From: CAZNUM01 sp964539305
Lineage (GTDB): Bacteria; Fidelibacterota; Marinisomatia; Marinisomatales; TCS55
DNA length: 64,000 nt
Assembly: GCA_964539305.1 (NCBI GenBank)
Contig: CAZIIM010000009.1
Span: 1 to 64,000, forward strand
Direction: 5' to 3'
Shown: positions 5,973 to 15,680 of the stretch, one piece after another
Layout: every line of letters starts with the position of its first letter
How positions within the stretch are numbered: position 1 is the stretch's first letter
The notes under the pieces: generated by a model
Seen by the model: the letters and a program-made list of their open reading frames with translations, nothing else
Told to the model about the DNA's origin: nothing
The model's database searches: none
Translations under genes and position numbers: made by a program

Positions 5973-8609
5973 ATGGCTGTAAAACCACTGGAAAAACTGT
6001 ATCGTTGGTCAGAACTGGAGGACCGCTGGTATCAGCACTGGCTGAAACAGGGTTATTTCCATGCCAAGGATGATTCGGATAAAAAACCCTACACCATTGT
6101 AATCCCGCCTCCCAACGTCACCGGGCGATTGACCATGGGTCATGTATTAAACAATACGATCCAGGATATTCTGATTCGTAAGGCCCGAATGGAGGGGGCC
6201 AATGCCTGCTGGATTCCAGGGACAGATCATGCCTCCATTGCCACGGAAGGCAAGGTAGTGAAAATGTTGAAAGATCAGGGCATCCGGAAGGAAGACCTGT
6301 CCCGTGCGGAGTTTCTTGACCATGCCTGGCAATGGAAACAGAAATACGGTGGCATTATTATCAGTCAGCTTAAAAAGCTGGGTTGTTCCTGTGATTGGGA
6401 CCGGGAAGTTTTTACCATGGATGAGGATTACTCCCGGGCGGTCCTTACCGCCTTTGTACATCTATATGAAAAAGGATATATCTACCGGGGCCACCGATTG
6501 GTGAACTGGTGCCCCGTATCGAAATCCGCCATTAGCGATGAGGAAGTCATTTATCGGGAAGTTCAGGGTCACTTATGGACGCTACGCTATCCATTGAAGG
6601 ATAGCGATAAATCGGTTATGGTTGCGACCACCCGTCCAGAGACTATGCTGGGAGATACGGCTGTGGCGGTGCATCCAAAAGACGAGCGTTACCAGCATCT
6701 GGTGGGGGAAACAGTTCTCCTGCCACTTGTGGGTCGCGAGATTCCAATCATCGCCGATGATTTTGTAGACCCGGAATTTGGCACAGGTTGTGTAAAAGTG
6801 ACCCCGGCTCATGATCCCAATGATTTTGAAATTGGGAAACGTCACCAGCTGGAGTTTATCAATATTATGGAAGAAGACGCCTCCATGAATGACCAGGTAC
6901 CGGAAGCCTATCGGGGACTCACCCGCGAGGAGGCAAGAAAACAGGTAGTTGCCGACATGGCGGCACAGGGCTTTCTGGTGAAGACAGAAGATTACAGTCA
7001 CAAGGTGGGTTATTCGGAACGGGGCCATGTTCCGATTGAATCTTATCTGTCGGACCAATGGTTTCTCAAAATGAGTGCTCTAGCCAAACCGGCCCTGGAA
7101 GCGGTCAATAATGGCTCAATCCGGTTTCACCCGGACCATTGGGTCAAAACGTACAATCATTGGCTGGAGAATTTGCGGGATTGGTGCATCAGTCGCCAAC
7201 TCTGGTGGGGACATCAGATTCCGGTCTGGTATCATAAGGATGATCGGAAGAAACTTCATGTTTCAGTGGAAGGACCCCCCGACCCGGAAAACTGGGTTCA
7301 GGATCCGGATGTTTTGGATACGTGGGCTTCTTCCTGGCTGTGGCCTTTTGCCGTACACGGCTGGCCTGAGGCTAAAAAAAGTTTATCGGTATTTTATCCT
7401 ACTGATACCCTTGTTACCGGTCCGGACATCATTTTTTTCTGGGTGGCCCGGATGATCATGGCTGGATATGAATTCATGGGGGAGTTACCTTTCAGAGATG
7501 TGTATTTCACCTCCATTCTCCGCGATGAAGAAGGGCGGAAATTCAGTAAGTCACTGGGAAATTCTCCCGAGCCGTTTCACCTGTTTGAGCAGCATGGAAC
7601 TGATGCGGTCCGGTTCGGGATCATGCTCATGTCGCCCCAGGGGTTGGATGTGCTTTTTTCCAATTCCCGCCTGGAGGTGGGACGCAATTTCATGAATAAA
7701 TTGTGGAATGCGGCCCGTTTTGTTCAAATGAACCTGGAAAAGGGCTCCCTGCCCACCGAGTCCTTGGAGACTTTTAAGTTGGAGTTACCGGAACAGTGGA
7801 TCATCAGTCAGCTGAACCGGACCGCTGAAGCAGTTAATAAAAAACTGGAGCAATTTCACTTCAATGAAGCGGCGAAATCGATTTATGAATTTACCTGGAG
7901 CGACTTTTGTGACTGGTACATTGAAATTGCTAAAACCCGTTTTCAGGGTAAGGATCCCCAGCGGGCCCAGATGGCCCGAACCGTGGCTGTGCATGTGTTG
8001 AAAGGAATCCTCCGGCTATTACACCCCATGGCACCGTTTATTACCGAGGAATTGTGGAGTCATTTCAGGGCAGAGGGAGAAGAGGATTTGATCGTTACAC
8101 CCTGGATTGAAGGAGATCCCCAGTGGTTGAATCCCGAGGCGGAAACATCCCTTTCACTGATTCAGGATGTGGTTTCGGCGGTCCGGATGGTACGAAGCAG
8201 GATGAATGTCCCTCCCTCCAAAAAGGCAGACCTGGTCATTCGGAAAGTAAACGGCTATCAGGGTGTCCTGCAGGAACATGAACTGATCATCCGTTCTTTG
8301 GCCCGGCTGGATTCGATTGTCTTTGGTAACCATGTGGAAAAACCGGCTCATTCTGCTACTGTGATTGTTCAGAAAATGGAACTTTTTATCCCCTTGGAAG
8401 GATTAATAGATCTGGATAAAGAACAGGCCCGATTATCAAAACGCCTGCAGGAGCTGGAGGGTCATCTGAATGTTTTAAAACGGAAGCTGGACAATAATCA
8501 GTTCCTGCAGCGGGCGCCTGAAAAGGTGGTCAACCAGGAACGAAAAAAATACCATGACATGACCGAGGAATACGAACTGGTAAAATCAAATCTTGAGATG
8601 TTGCAATGA
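5973..8609 (+). CDS. valS: Valyl-tRNA synthetase
   Basis: Charges tRNA-Val. Class I synthetase of 878 residues, the normal length. The HIGH-type motif is 'TMGH' at 54-57 in 'PPPNVTGRLTMGHVLN', and the KMSKS-type motif is 'KFSKS' at 523-527. The CP1 editing domain lies between them ('TTRPETMLGDTAVAVHP'). The anticodon-binding domain follows, and the last about 65 residues form the valine-specific coiled-coil arm rich in Leu, Glu and Lys. The stop overlaps the next ATG by four bases (ATGA at 8606-8609), so the exported protein downstream is cotranscribed. Confidence 0.97.
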   Translation: MAVKPLEKLYRWSELEDRWYQHWLKQGYFHAKDDSDKKPYTIVIPPPNVTGRLTMGHVLNNTIQDILIRKARMEGANACWIPGTDHASIATEGKVVKMLKDQGIRKEDLSRAEFLDHAWQWKQKYGGIIISQLKKLGCSCDWDREVFTMDEDYSRAVLTAFVHLYEKGYIYRGHRLVNWCPVSKSAISDEEVIYREVQGHLWTLRYPLKDSDKSVMVATTRPETMLGDTAVAVHPKDERYQHLVGETVLLPLVGREIPIIADDFVDPEFGTGCVKVTPAHDPNDFEIGKRHQLEFINIMEEDASMNDQVPEAYRGLTREEARKQVVADMAAQGFLVKTEDYSHKVGYSERGHVPIESYLSDQWFLKMSALAKPALEAVNNGSIRFHPDHWVKTYNHWLENLRDWCISRQLWWGHQIPVWYHKDDRKKLHVSVEGPPDPENWVQDPDVLDTWASSWLWPFAVHGWPEAKKSLSVFYPTDTLVTGPDIIFFWVARMIMAGYEFMGELPFRDVYFTSILRDEEGRKFSKSLGNSPEPFHLFEQHGTDAVRFGIMLMSPQGLDVLFSNSRLEVGRNFMNKLWNAARFVQMNLEKGSLPTESLETFKLELPEQWIISQLNRTAEAVNKKLEQFHFNEAAKSIYEFTWSDFCDWYIEIAKTRFQGKDPQRAQMARTVAVHVLKGILRLLHPMAPFITEELWSHFRAEGEEDLIVTPWIEGDPQWLNPEAETSLSLIQDVVSAVRMVRSRMNVPPSKKADLVIRKVNGYQGVLQEHELIIRSLARLDSIVFGNHVEKPAHSATVIVQKMELFIPLEGLIDLDKEQARLSKRLQELEGHLNVLKRKLDNNQFLQRAPEKVVNQERKKYHDMTEEYELVKSNLEMLQ

Positions 8610-9961
8610 GAAAAGGACTTTTATTCTTCTTCACCGTAACGCTTGTTCTAGGGCAATCGACCCATGCCACCATGACGTTATATAAGGATGGGATTGCTCT
8701 CATCAAACAGCCGGTCGCCTGGCAACTGGAGGCGGGGACTTCTTCCATTAATTACGATGTCCTACCTGACGGGATTGTGAAAGACAGTCCCTTTATCTCC
8801 TTATCCCAGGGGAAGGTCCTGATGCAGCGGTGGGATGCAGGTGTTTTTAATTTTGACCGTCATCTCCATCGTTTCTTGGGCGAAAGGATTCAGTTAAAAA
8901 TTATTGGGGAGAAAGCTATCTCGGGTATTTTAACTGAAATAACACCCAGTTCAATATCGATTCAGCGCAAGCGGGAAGTCGTTTCCATTTCACGACAGCG
9001 TGTTGAACAGATTATTACACCCGGATTGCTGGAAAATGTGACCTATAAACCCGCCCTGACCTGGAAGGTGCAACATAAGAAGGGGGGCCCTGTCAGGGGG
9101 AATTTGGTTTATCTTTCCAAGGGCTTTGACTGGAATGCAGTTTACCGGTTTGTGCTAAACGAAAAAAGTACGAAGGGACAATTGATTACAGAAGCTTTTG
9201 TGACCAATAATAGTAATCTTGATTTCTCAAAATTAACGTTACAACTGGTGGAAGGGAAACTGAAACAGGGAGCGACTCCCGAAGTGCGACTTTTGCAGTA
9301 TGAACTTAAGGAATTCAGATCCACTTTATCTCCGGAATCGGCGCCTTTATCGGTTCCCTCACAGGAGCAGCTAGGCGATTATCACATTTACCGGATCCAG
9401 AAACCGGTATCCCTGAAAGGTGGTGAAAGTATTACCACTCGCCTATATGATCCGAGAGATGTATCCTATGAAAAAGCGTACCTGTTCGAAAATGATGAGC
9501 AGAGTCAGAAAGAGGAACCTCTCTTAATTGAGTATCGTATTGCCAATACGAAGAAGAATAATCTGGGGATCCCCCTTCCCCAGGGGAAAATTCAGGTATT
9601 TCAATCCACTAAAAAGGGGATGATCGAATTTGTGGGCGAGGACCGAATCCGGCAGGTTCCGAAAGAAGGAACCGCCGTCATTATTTCGGGCAGGGCCTTT
9701 GATGTGGTGGGAAAAAGAACGGTTTTGAATTATGACCGCCAAAAGAAAAGCATTGAATCAACCATCAGCATTCAAATCAAGAACAGTATGAAGCGGAAAG
9801 TGAAGGTGCGGGTCATTGAACATATTTACGGGGACTGGGTCATCCGGGATGCTTCTACCAACTACCTGAAGAAGGATGCCTCCACCATCAGTTTCCCGAT
9901 CACGGTAAAGGCTAATGGCAGCCAAACGATCACCTATACCTATCGGAAGGAATGGCAGTAG
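8606..9961 (+). CDS. Exported protein with a DUF4139-like domain, function unknown
   Basis: A 451-residue protein with a signal peptide (residues 1-22, cleavage near 'VLGQSTHA'). The central and C-terminal parts resemble the DUF4139 family of exported beta-rich proteins ('LVYLSKGFDWNAVYRFVL', 'VTNNSNLDFSKLTLQLVEG', late 'IKNSMKRKVKVRVIEH'). The N-terminal half (27-170) looks like a beta-rich domain found in similar proteins ('LYKDGIALIKQPVAWQL'). It is predicted to be periplasmic or surface-exposed. No catalytic motif is visible. It overlaps valS by four bases, an odd pairing that probably only reflects operon packing. Confidence 0.6.
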   Translation: MRKGLLFFFTVTLVLGQSTHATMTLYKDGIALIKQPVAWQLEAGTSSINYDVLPDGIVKDSPFISLSQGKVLMQRWDAGVFNFDRHLHRFLGERIQLKIIGEKAISGILTEITPSSISIQRKREVVSISRQRVEQIITPGLLENVTYKPALTWKVQHKKGGPVRGNLVYLSKGFDWNAVYRFVLNEKSTKGQLITEAFVTNNSNLDFSKLTLQLVEGKLKQGATPEVRLLQYELKEFRSTLSPESAPLSVPSQEQLGDYHIYRIQKPVSLKGGESITTRLYDPRDVSYEKAYLFENDEQSQKEEPLLIEYRIANTKKNNLGIPLPQGKIQVFQSTKKGMIEFVGEDRIRQVPKEGTAVIISGRAFDVVGKRTVLNYDRQKKSIESTISIQIKNSMKRKVKVRVIEHIYGDWVIRDASTNYLKKDASTISFPITVKANGSQTITYTYRKEWQ

Positions 9962-10026
9962 CTGAAAACGGTTAGTGTGTTTCAAATATTGTTTGTCAGA
10001 TTGATTTTAGATAAAAACGGTCAATC

Positions 10027-12117
10027 ATTATCGTCAGCCAACCATTAACTCCAGACACACCGGTTCAATATATTAAGGGGGTGGGGCCTGCCCGCGGTGA
10101 AGCCCTGAAAGCTCTGGGGATCAAAACGGTCTTAGATTTACTCCATTATTTCCCCAGGCGCCACCTGGATCGCACTACCATCACTCCTTTGTCGAAACTG
10201 GCAACGGATCAAACTGCCACCATTATTGGACGGGTGGAAGTCTGTGGCCTCCGCCATCTAAAACGGCGGAAAATGTTTCAGGCTGTCGTGTCGGATGGAA
10301 GCGGGTTGTTGACTCTGACGTGGTTCAATGGCATCTCCTATATTCAGAATTCCCTAAAAACAGGCGATCTTTTAGCTGTTAACGGTAAAGTGAGTTTTTA
10401 CAAAGGTTACCAAATGGTCCACCCGGAATTCGAGCATTTGAAGGAAGACGAGAATCCGCTCCATTCCGGGGCGATTATTCCCCTGTATCCCATCCCCCAG
10501 GCTTTAAAGGACGTTGGTTTAGACAGCCGGGGAATCAGACGAATCCTCCGGGAAGTTCTTAAAAACATTAGTCCCATTGAAGATCATTATCCAGCTGAAA
10601 TTCGACGGAATCAGAAACTGGTCGATCTGGATCAGGCTCTGCGGAATATCCATTACTCCGAAAAAGAAAGGGATTTAAACCAGGCTATTTACCGGTTGAA
10701 ATTTGATGAACATTTCTTCCTTCAATTGTTGATGGCTTTACGCAAGAAATCACTGGAGCAAACGGGAGCGACCCCCTTGCCGAAGTTGGGACCGCAAGTG
10801 CAGATCATCATTGAACAACTGGAATTCCAGCTGACGACGGCCCAGAAAAGAGTTTTAAAAGAGATCCGGGCGGACATGGCCAAATCGGTGGCCATGAACC
10901 GACTGCTACAAGGGGACGTAGGGTCTGGTAAAACTATTGTGGCCATCCTGGCGGCGGTCATTGCGGTTGGAAATCATACCCAGGTGGCCTTGATGGCACC
11001 GACCGAAATCCTCGCCCATCAACACTTTACTACCTTTAGAAATTATTTAAATACAGTCCATTACAGCTGTGCCCTGCTGGTGGGAGGAATGCCTGTGGCG
11101 GAACGGAAGAAAATTCTTCAAGGACTTAAGTCAGGAAAAATTAACGTCGTAATCGGGACACATGCCCTGATTCAGGAAGATGTGATTTTTAAACAACTGG
11201 GATTAGTCATTGTGGATGAACAACACCGTTTTGGTGTTGTACAGCGGAGTGAATTAACGGCCAAAGGGTTTAATCCCCACCTTCTGGCTATGACGGCCAC
11301 ACCCATTCCCCGGACCTTGGCGATTACCTACCACGGAGATATGGATATTTCCATTCTGGATGAACTACCCGGGAATCGACAACCGGTGGTGACCAAAGTC
11401 GTGGATCCGGAACGACTTCCCAAGGTGTACCAGTTTATTCATCGGGAAGTGGAAAGCGGGCGGCAATGTATGGTCATCTATCCGCTGGTGGCCGAAACGG
11501 AAAAATCGGATCTGGCGGCCGCTGAAGAAGCTTATCGTCAATTGGCCAGAACTGTTTTTTCTGATCTAAGAGTTGGTCTGATTCATGGCAGGATGAAAAA
11601 AGCTGAAAAAGACGCCATAATGAATGAGTTCCACCAGAACAGAATTCAGATTCTGGTTTCAACCACCGTCATTGAAGTGGGGATTGATGTCCCCAATGCC
11701 ACCGTAATGCTCGTGGAACATGCCGAGCGGTTCGGATTAACCCAGTTGCACCAGCTGCGGGGCCGGGTAGGCCGGGGGAGTGAAAAAAGTTACTGCATCC
11801 TTGTCAGGCGGAGTGTGACAGAACCTTCTTCCCGCCGCCTGTCGGTAATGGAGGAAACGAATGATGGATTCAAAATTGCAGACGAGGACTTGAAATTAAG
11901 GGGACCGGGCGAATTTTTCGGTATTCGCCAGAGCGGCTTTTTGCGGTATAAAATTGCCGATCTGGTGTCGGATGGCCCGATCATTCGAAAAGCACGGACT
12001 TCTGCTTTTGATTTAGTAGAGAAAGATCCTGATTTGTCCCGGCCGGATCAGGCCTTGATAAAAAAACGCTTTTTAAAGGAGTACCGCGATCTGTATGAAA
12101 GTCTGACCCTGGCCTGA
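10027..12117 (+). CDS. recG: ATP-dependent DNA helicase RecG; start codon probably non-canonical
   Basis: RecG remodels stalled replication forks and Holliday junctions. From GTG 10081 it has 678 residues: an OB-fold wedge domain (about 40-130), Walker A 'GDVGSGKT' at 278-285, the DEAH-type box 'DEQH' at 379-382, 'ATPIPRTLA', and the motif VI region 'QLRGRVGRG' near 560. Homology does not begin at GTG 10081. The 18 codons before it read ...TPDTPVQYIKG and continue the conserved RecG N-terminus (PxxYLKGVGP). Between the in-frame stop at 10012-10014 and 10081 there is no ATG, GTG or TTG. I place the start at ATT 10027 (ATC 10024 or 10030 are equal alternatives). The conservative choice is GTG 10081, which would remove a conserved motif. 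Confidence 0.9.
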   Translation: MIVSQPLTPDTPVQYIKGVGPARGEALKALGIKTVLDLLHYFPRRHLDRTTITPLSKLATDQTATIIGRVEVCGLRHLKRRKMFQAVVSDGSGLLTLTWFNGISYIQNSLKTGDLLAVNGKVSFYKGYQMVHPEFEHLKEDENPLHSGAIIPLYPIPQALKDVGLDSRGIRRILREVLKNISPIEDHYPAEIRRNQKLVDLDQALRNIHYSEKERDLNQAIYRLKFDEHFFLQLLMALRKKSLEQTGATPLPKLGPQVQIIIEQLEFQLTTAQKRVLKEIRADMAKSVAMNRLLQGDVGSGKTIVAILAAVIAVGNHTQVALMAPTEILAHQHFTTFRNYLNTVHYSCALLVGGMPVAERKKILQGLKSGKINVVIGTHALIQEDVIFKQLGLVIVDEQHRFGVVQRSELTAKGFNPHLLAMTATPIPRTLAITYHGDMDISILDELPGNRQPVVTKVVDPERLPKVYQFIHREVESGRQCMVIYPLVAETEKSDLAAAEEAYRQLARTVFSDLRVGLIHGRMKKAEKDAIMNEFHQNRIQILVSTTVIEVGIDVPNATVMLVEHAERFGLTQLHQLRGRVGRGSEKSYCILVRRSVTEPSSRRLSVMEETNDGFKIADEDLKLRGPGEFFGIRQSGFLRYKIADLVSDGPIIRKARTSAFDLVEKDPDLSRPDQALIKKRFLKEYRDLYESLTLA

Positions 12118-12237
12118 GTGGGAATACAGTGCTCCATTCTTCCCTCGAATTTCCGTATTTTCGCAGGCCGTTTACCTCACTTGGAAACTATTTTAGATCA
12201 AATCAATTTAACTGCGTTAACGTAAAGGGAATACAAT

Positions 12238-12654
12238 ATGGCTGACGATTCCATTAAAAAAGAAGATCAGTTATTTCTACATATGGTATCCACATTTGCC
12301 CAGAGTGCCTGGATTTCACTGGGCAAGATTAAAAATCCCGTGACAGACAAAACGGAACGGAATCTTGAACAGGCGACGTTTTACATTGATTTGCTGGATA
12401 TGCTCCAAACCAAAATGAAAGGCAATCTTTCCGAATGGGAAGAGCAATTTCTGCTCCACAGTGTCAGCGAATTGAAGTTGAATTATCTGGATGAAAAAAA
12501 GAAGGAAGCGGCAACCTCCGCAGAGCCAGCTTCTGATTCTTCGGACGGGAAAAAACCTCAGGAAGAAGAAAAATCAGAAAGTAAGAAAGCCTCCGCACCC
12601 TCCTCACGCAAGAAAGAGCCGAAATCGTCTAAAAAAAGGAAATCTAATAAGTGA
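12238..12654 (+). CDS. DUF1844 domain protein with charged tail
   Basis: A 138-residue cytoplasmic protein. Residues 8-85 match DUF1844: 'FLHMVSTFAQSAWISLG', 'NLEQATFYIDLLDMLQTKMKGNL' and 'EEQFLLHSVSELKLNYL'. This small helical domain of unknown function is widespread in FCB bacteria, Deltaproteobacteria and others. The last about 55 residues are a low-complexity Lys/Glu/Ser tail (KKPQEEEKSESKK...SKKRKSNK), probably disordered. Its stop overlaps the GTG start of the DUF2723 gene by three bases (GTGA at 12651-12654). Confidence 0.8.
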   Translation: MADDSIKKEDQLFLHMVSTFAQSAWISLGKIKNPVTDKTERNLEQATFYIDLLDMLQTKMKGNLSEWEEQFLLHSVSELKLNYLDEKKKEAATSAEPASDSSDGKKPQEEEKSESKKASAPSSRKKEPKSSKKRKSNK

Positions 12655-15632
12655 TTCATGCTGATTATATTCGGGTGAACCGGATTGTGGCTGGAGTGAT
12701 TCTAGCCCTGACCTTCCTGGTTTACTTTTTAACAACCGCTGATACGGTACCTTACTGGGATTGCGGTGAATTCATTGCCACTTCTTACATCCTGGGAATC
12801 CCCCATCCCCCCGGAAGTCCCTTGTATCTCATCGTGGGTCGCTTGTTTTCCATGTTACCCCTGAATCAGGATATTGCTTTCCGGGTCAATCTTATATCCC
12901 CCATTGTCAGCGCCTTTGCCGTGATGCTCTTGTATTTATCCATCGTCAAAATCATTACCCACTGGCGGGGGATGGTCAAGAATCAATTGGACCTCATCAT
13001 CACTTTTGGCGGGGCAGCCGTCGGCGCTTTGGCGTTTGCCTTCACAGACAGTCACTGGTTCAATGCGGTGGAGGCGGAGGTGTATTCCGTCAGCACCTTT
13101 TTTACAGCCATTGTCATCTGGTTGATTCTCCTCTGGTCCGAACGCTCTGAAGAACCGGGGAATGAACGTTATTTCTTAATTATCGCTTATATGATCGGAT
13201 TGGCAACTGGCGTCCATCTGCTGAATCTGCTGACGTTACCTTTTGTGGCCCTCATTATCTATTTCAGAAAATTCAAATTTCAATGGCGAACCTTCCTGAT
13301 AACCGTCCTGGCGACCTACGCAGTGTACGCCATTATTAATCATGGAATCATCGACGGGTTACCCAAGTTGGTAGATGGTATCGGACTATATGGTACCGTT
13401 TTTCTGGTACTACTCATTTTTGGAGCAATGGTGGCTTCGATTATCATGAAGAAACGGCTCTTGTCGGTTGCCCTCACATCCGTTGTGCTGATTCTTATCG
13501 GCTATTCCAGCTATGCCTTGATTTTTATCCGCTCTTCCCAGGATCCCAGGATTGATGAGAATGATCCGGAAACCGTGCCCCGGGCTATTTCTTATATGGA
13601 ACGGGAACAATACGGACAGATGTTTCAACTTCCGCGCCGGTTTGATGGCTTGCCTCCCAAACACGAAGTGGTCGGTCGTCCGGCGAACGGTCGTGAATTC
13701 AGTGCCCAGCAGGAGCGGCAATACAAATTTTACCGGATGGATAAACAATGGTCTTTCTTCTGGAATTACCAGGTGAAAAAAATGTACTGGCGTTACTTCC
13801 TCTGGCAATTTGCCGGACGGGGGCCCAGTACGGAGAAATGGGTATCCGCCTATGGCGCCAACCCGCGGGAGGATGGTGTGGACTGGTTCCAGTTTGGATT
13901 GCCCCTGGCCCTGTTCCTGGGAATATTTGGGATGGTAGTCCATTTTCAGAAAGACCGGGCGGAAGCCTTTTCAATCCTCACCCTGTTCCTGATGACCGGT
14001 CTGGCCATTATTGTCTTCGTGAATCAGGATAATCCCCAACCAAGGGAACGGGATTATTCCTATGTAGGCAGCTTTCTCGCTTTTTCCATGTGGATAGGAG
14101 TCGGCGCCGCCGTTTTACTGGACTGGGTGCGAAACAAATTGAAGGATAAAAACTTCGTCAGGAAAGGCACCCTGGGTTTTTTAACGCTTCAATTGATCTT
14201 CATTCCGGGTGTCATGTTGAAAGCAAATTATCATGAACATAACCGCACCGGTAACAAGATTGCCTGGGATTACAGTTACAACTTGTTGCAATCCTGTGAG
14301 CCCAATGGAATTCTATTCACCAACGGTGATAATGACACTTTCCCATTATGGTACCTGCAGGAGGTGGAGAATGTCCGGAGGGATGTGACCATTGCCAATC
14401 TGAGTCTTTTAAATACGGACTGGTACATTCGGCAACTGCGGGATTCCCGCCGGCAAGAGAATGCCGACTCCTCCGGCCGGGAGCTGGAACGGTTCATTAA
14501 CCTGACTGATGACCAGATACGGAATGTGGCATCGGGCCTGTTGCCCTGGAAAGCCCAAAAGGTGCGTATACCGGTTGAAAGTGACCCGGAGAATAAGGAA
14601 GGTTACATTGAGTGGATGGTGAAACCTACCTATGCCAATGCTGCCCTGATGGTGAAAGATATGATGATACTGCGGATCATTAACGATGCCAAATGGAAGT
14701 ATCCGATCTACTTTGCTGTGACAGTCCCCTCTTCCAACCGGCTGGGTCTGGAGCCCTATCTGGAAATGGAGGGGCTGGTCTACCGGGTTAAAAGTCATCC
14801 TGTGGATCGGAAAAATCCCATTAATCCCGAACGAATGTGGCTGAATCTGATGACGGATTTTGGTTCTGAAACCTGGAACCAGAACTTCTCGGCGGCGGAA
14901 TGGGAAGCGAAAGAAGGGGAGATCTGGTCCCGACAGTATAAACCGGGGTACCTGTTCCGTAATCTGGGGTTGAAAGAGGTGTACTATTTCCCCCGGACCA
15001 ACGTTCGTCTGCTCCAGAATATCCGCAGTGCCTATATGCAGTTGGCAGCCTATTATTTCATCAAGTTCCGGGATCTTCAGGATCAGGGGAAAGAAGATTC
15101 GGTCGAAGCGCAGCAATATAAGGAAAAAGCACTCCAGGTTATGGCCAAGATGGAGGATAATATTCCTGAAGCCACCATTCAGTTTGATTCCAAGGATCTC
15201 TATTACCAGGTGGGAAGGATTTACGGCGAATTAGGCCGGCTGGATAAATTGAAAGCCATCATGGACAAACTGATGCAGCGGGATGATCTCACCCTCCGGG
15301 ATAAACTGGAATTCGGACAGGTTTACGTTTCCAATCTGGATTCTTTTGAAATTGGAAAGGAAATTTTTGAGAAGCTGTATTTTACATACCTGGATCTCGA
15401 GCGGGCCGTTGCCTCCAATCAGAAGGTAGACCCGAGAATTTGGGACGAATGGCAGCGCTATCACTCTAAAATTGTCTCCTCCCTGGTTTTTACTTACCGG
15501 AAGATGGGTCTCGATGACGAGGCTGAAGTGGTGCTTTCTGAATGGTTGGAAAAAAATCCTAACGATCCGGTGGGCCAGAAATTACTGGACGAATTAAAGA
15601 ATAAGAAGCAGACTGCTGTTAATCAGGAGTGA
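12651..15632 (+). CDS. DUF2723 (PMT-like) multi-pass membrane protein, putative glycosyltransferase
   Basis: A 993-residue inner-membrane protein. The N-terminal part (1-110) is the DUF2723 region: TM1 'IVAGVILALTFLVYFL', then 'WDCGEFIATSYILGIPHPPGSPLY', whose acidic residues sit where protein O-mannosyltransferases and GT-C enzymes have catalytic Asp/Glu. About ten more TM helices follow up to residue 530. The remaining about 450 residues are soluble, probably periplasmic, and end in TPR-like helices (880-985). The start is GTG 12651, overlapping the previous stop; no better in-frame start exists. The GT2 gene 48 bases downstream supports a role in surface glycan or glycoprotein assembly, but the substrate is unknown. 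Confidence 0.82.
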   Translation: MIHADYIRVNRIVAGVILALTFLVYFLTTADTVPYWDCGEFIATSYILGIPHPPGSPLYLIVGRLFSMLPLNQDIAFRVNLISPIVSAFAVMLLYLSIVKIITHWRGMVKNQLDLIITFGGAAVGALAFAFTDSHWFNAVEAEVYSVSTFFTAIVIWLILLWSERSEEPGNERYFLIIAYMIGLATGVHLLNLLTLPFVALIIYFRKFKFQWRTFLITVLATYAVYAIINHGIIDGLPKLVDGIGLYGTVFLVLLIFGAMVASIIMKKRLLSVALTSVVLILIGYSSYALIFIRSSQDPRIDENDPETVPRAISYMEREQYGQMFQLPRRFDGLPPKHEVVGRPANGREFSAQQERQYKFYRMDKQWSFFWNYQVKKMYWRYFLWQFAGRGPSTEKWVSAYGANPREDGVDWFQFGLPLALFLGIFGMVVHFQKDRAEAFSILTLFLMTGLAIIVFVNQDNPQPRERDYSYVGSFLAFSMWIGVGAAVLLDWVRNKLKDKNFVRKGTLGFLTLQLIFIPGVMLKANYHEHNRTGNKIAWDYSYNLLQSCEPNGILFTNGDNDTFPLWYLQEVENVRRDVTIANLSLLNTDWYIRQLRDSRRQENADSSGRELERFINLTDDQIRNVASGLLPWKAQKVRIPVESDPENKEGYIEWMVKPTYANAALMVKDMMILRIINDAKWKYPIYFAVTVPSSNRLGLEPYLEMEGLVYRVKSHPVDRKNPINPERMWLNLMTDFGSETWNQNFSAAEWEAKEGEIWSRQYKPGYLFRNLGLKEVYYFPRTNVRLLQNIRSAYMQLAAYYFIKFRDLQDQGKEDSVEAQQYKEKALQVMAKMEDNIPEATIQFDSKDLYYQVGRIYGELGRLDKLKAIMDKLMQRDDLTLRDKLEFGQVYVSNLDSFEIGKEIFEKLYFTYLDLERAVASNQKVDPRIWDEWQRYHSKIVSSLVFTYRKMGLDDEAEVVLSEWLEKNPNDPVGQKLLDELKNKKQTAVNQE

Positions 15633-15680
15633 TCTTCCATTTCCAACCCGACAGGTGAATACGCTGGGGTTGAAAGATTA

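Noticed and set aside
12118..12237. Intergenic gap checked for a tRNA or small RNA
   Set aside because: No cloverleaf-like pairing or terminator was found; the same holds for the other gaps shorter than 200 bases.
12595..12660. Lys-rich 3' end of the DUF1844 gene considered as a frameshifted or separate gene
   Set aside because: The frame runs unbroken into the tail and the overlap with the next GTG is a normal operon junction.
14409..15116. 235-codon minus-strand open frame
   Set aside because: Antisense to the DUF2723 gene; no start context and no domain.
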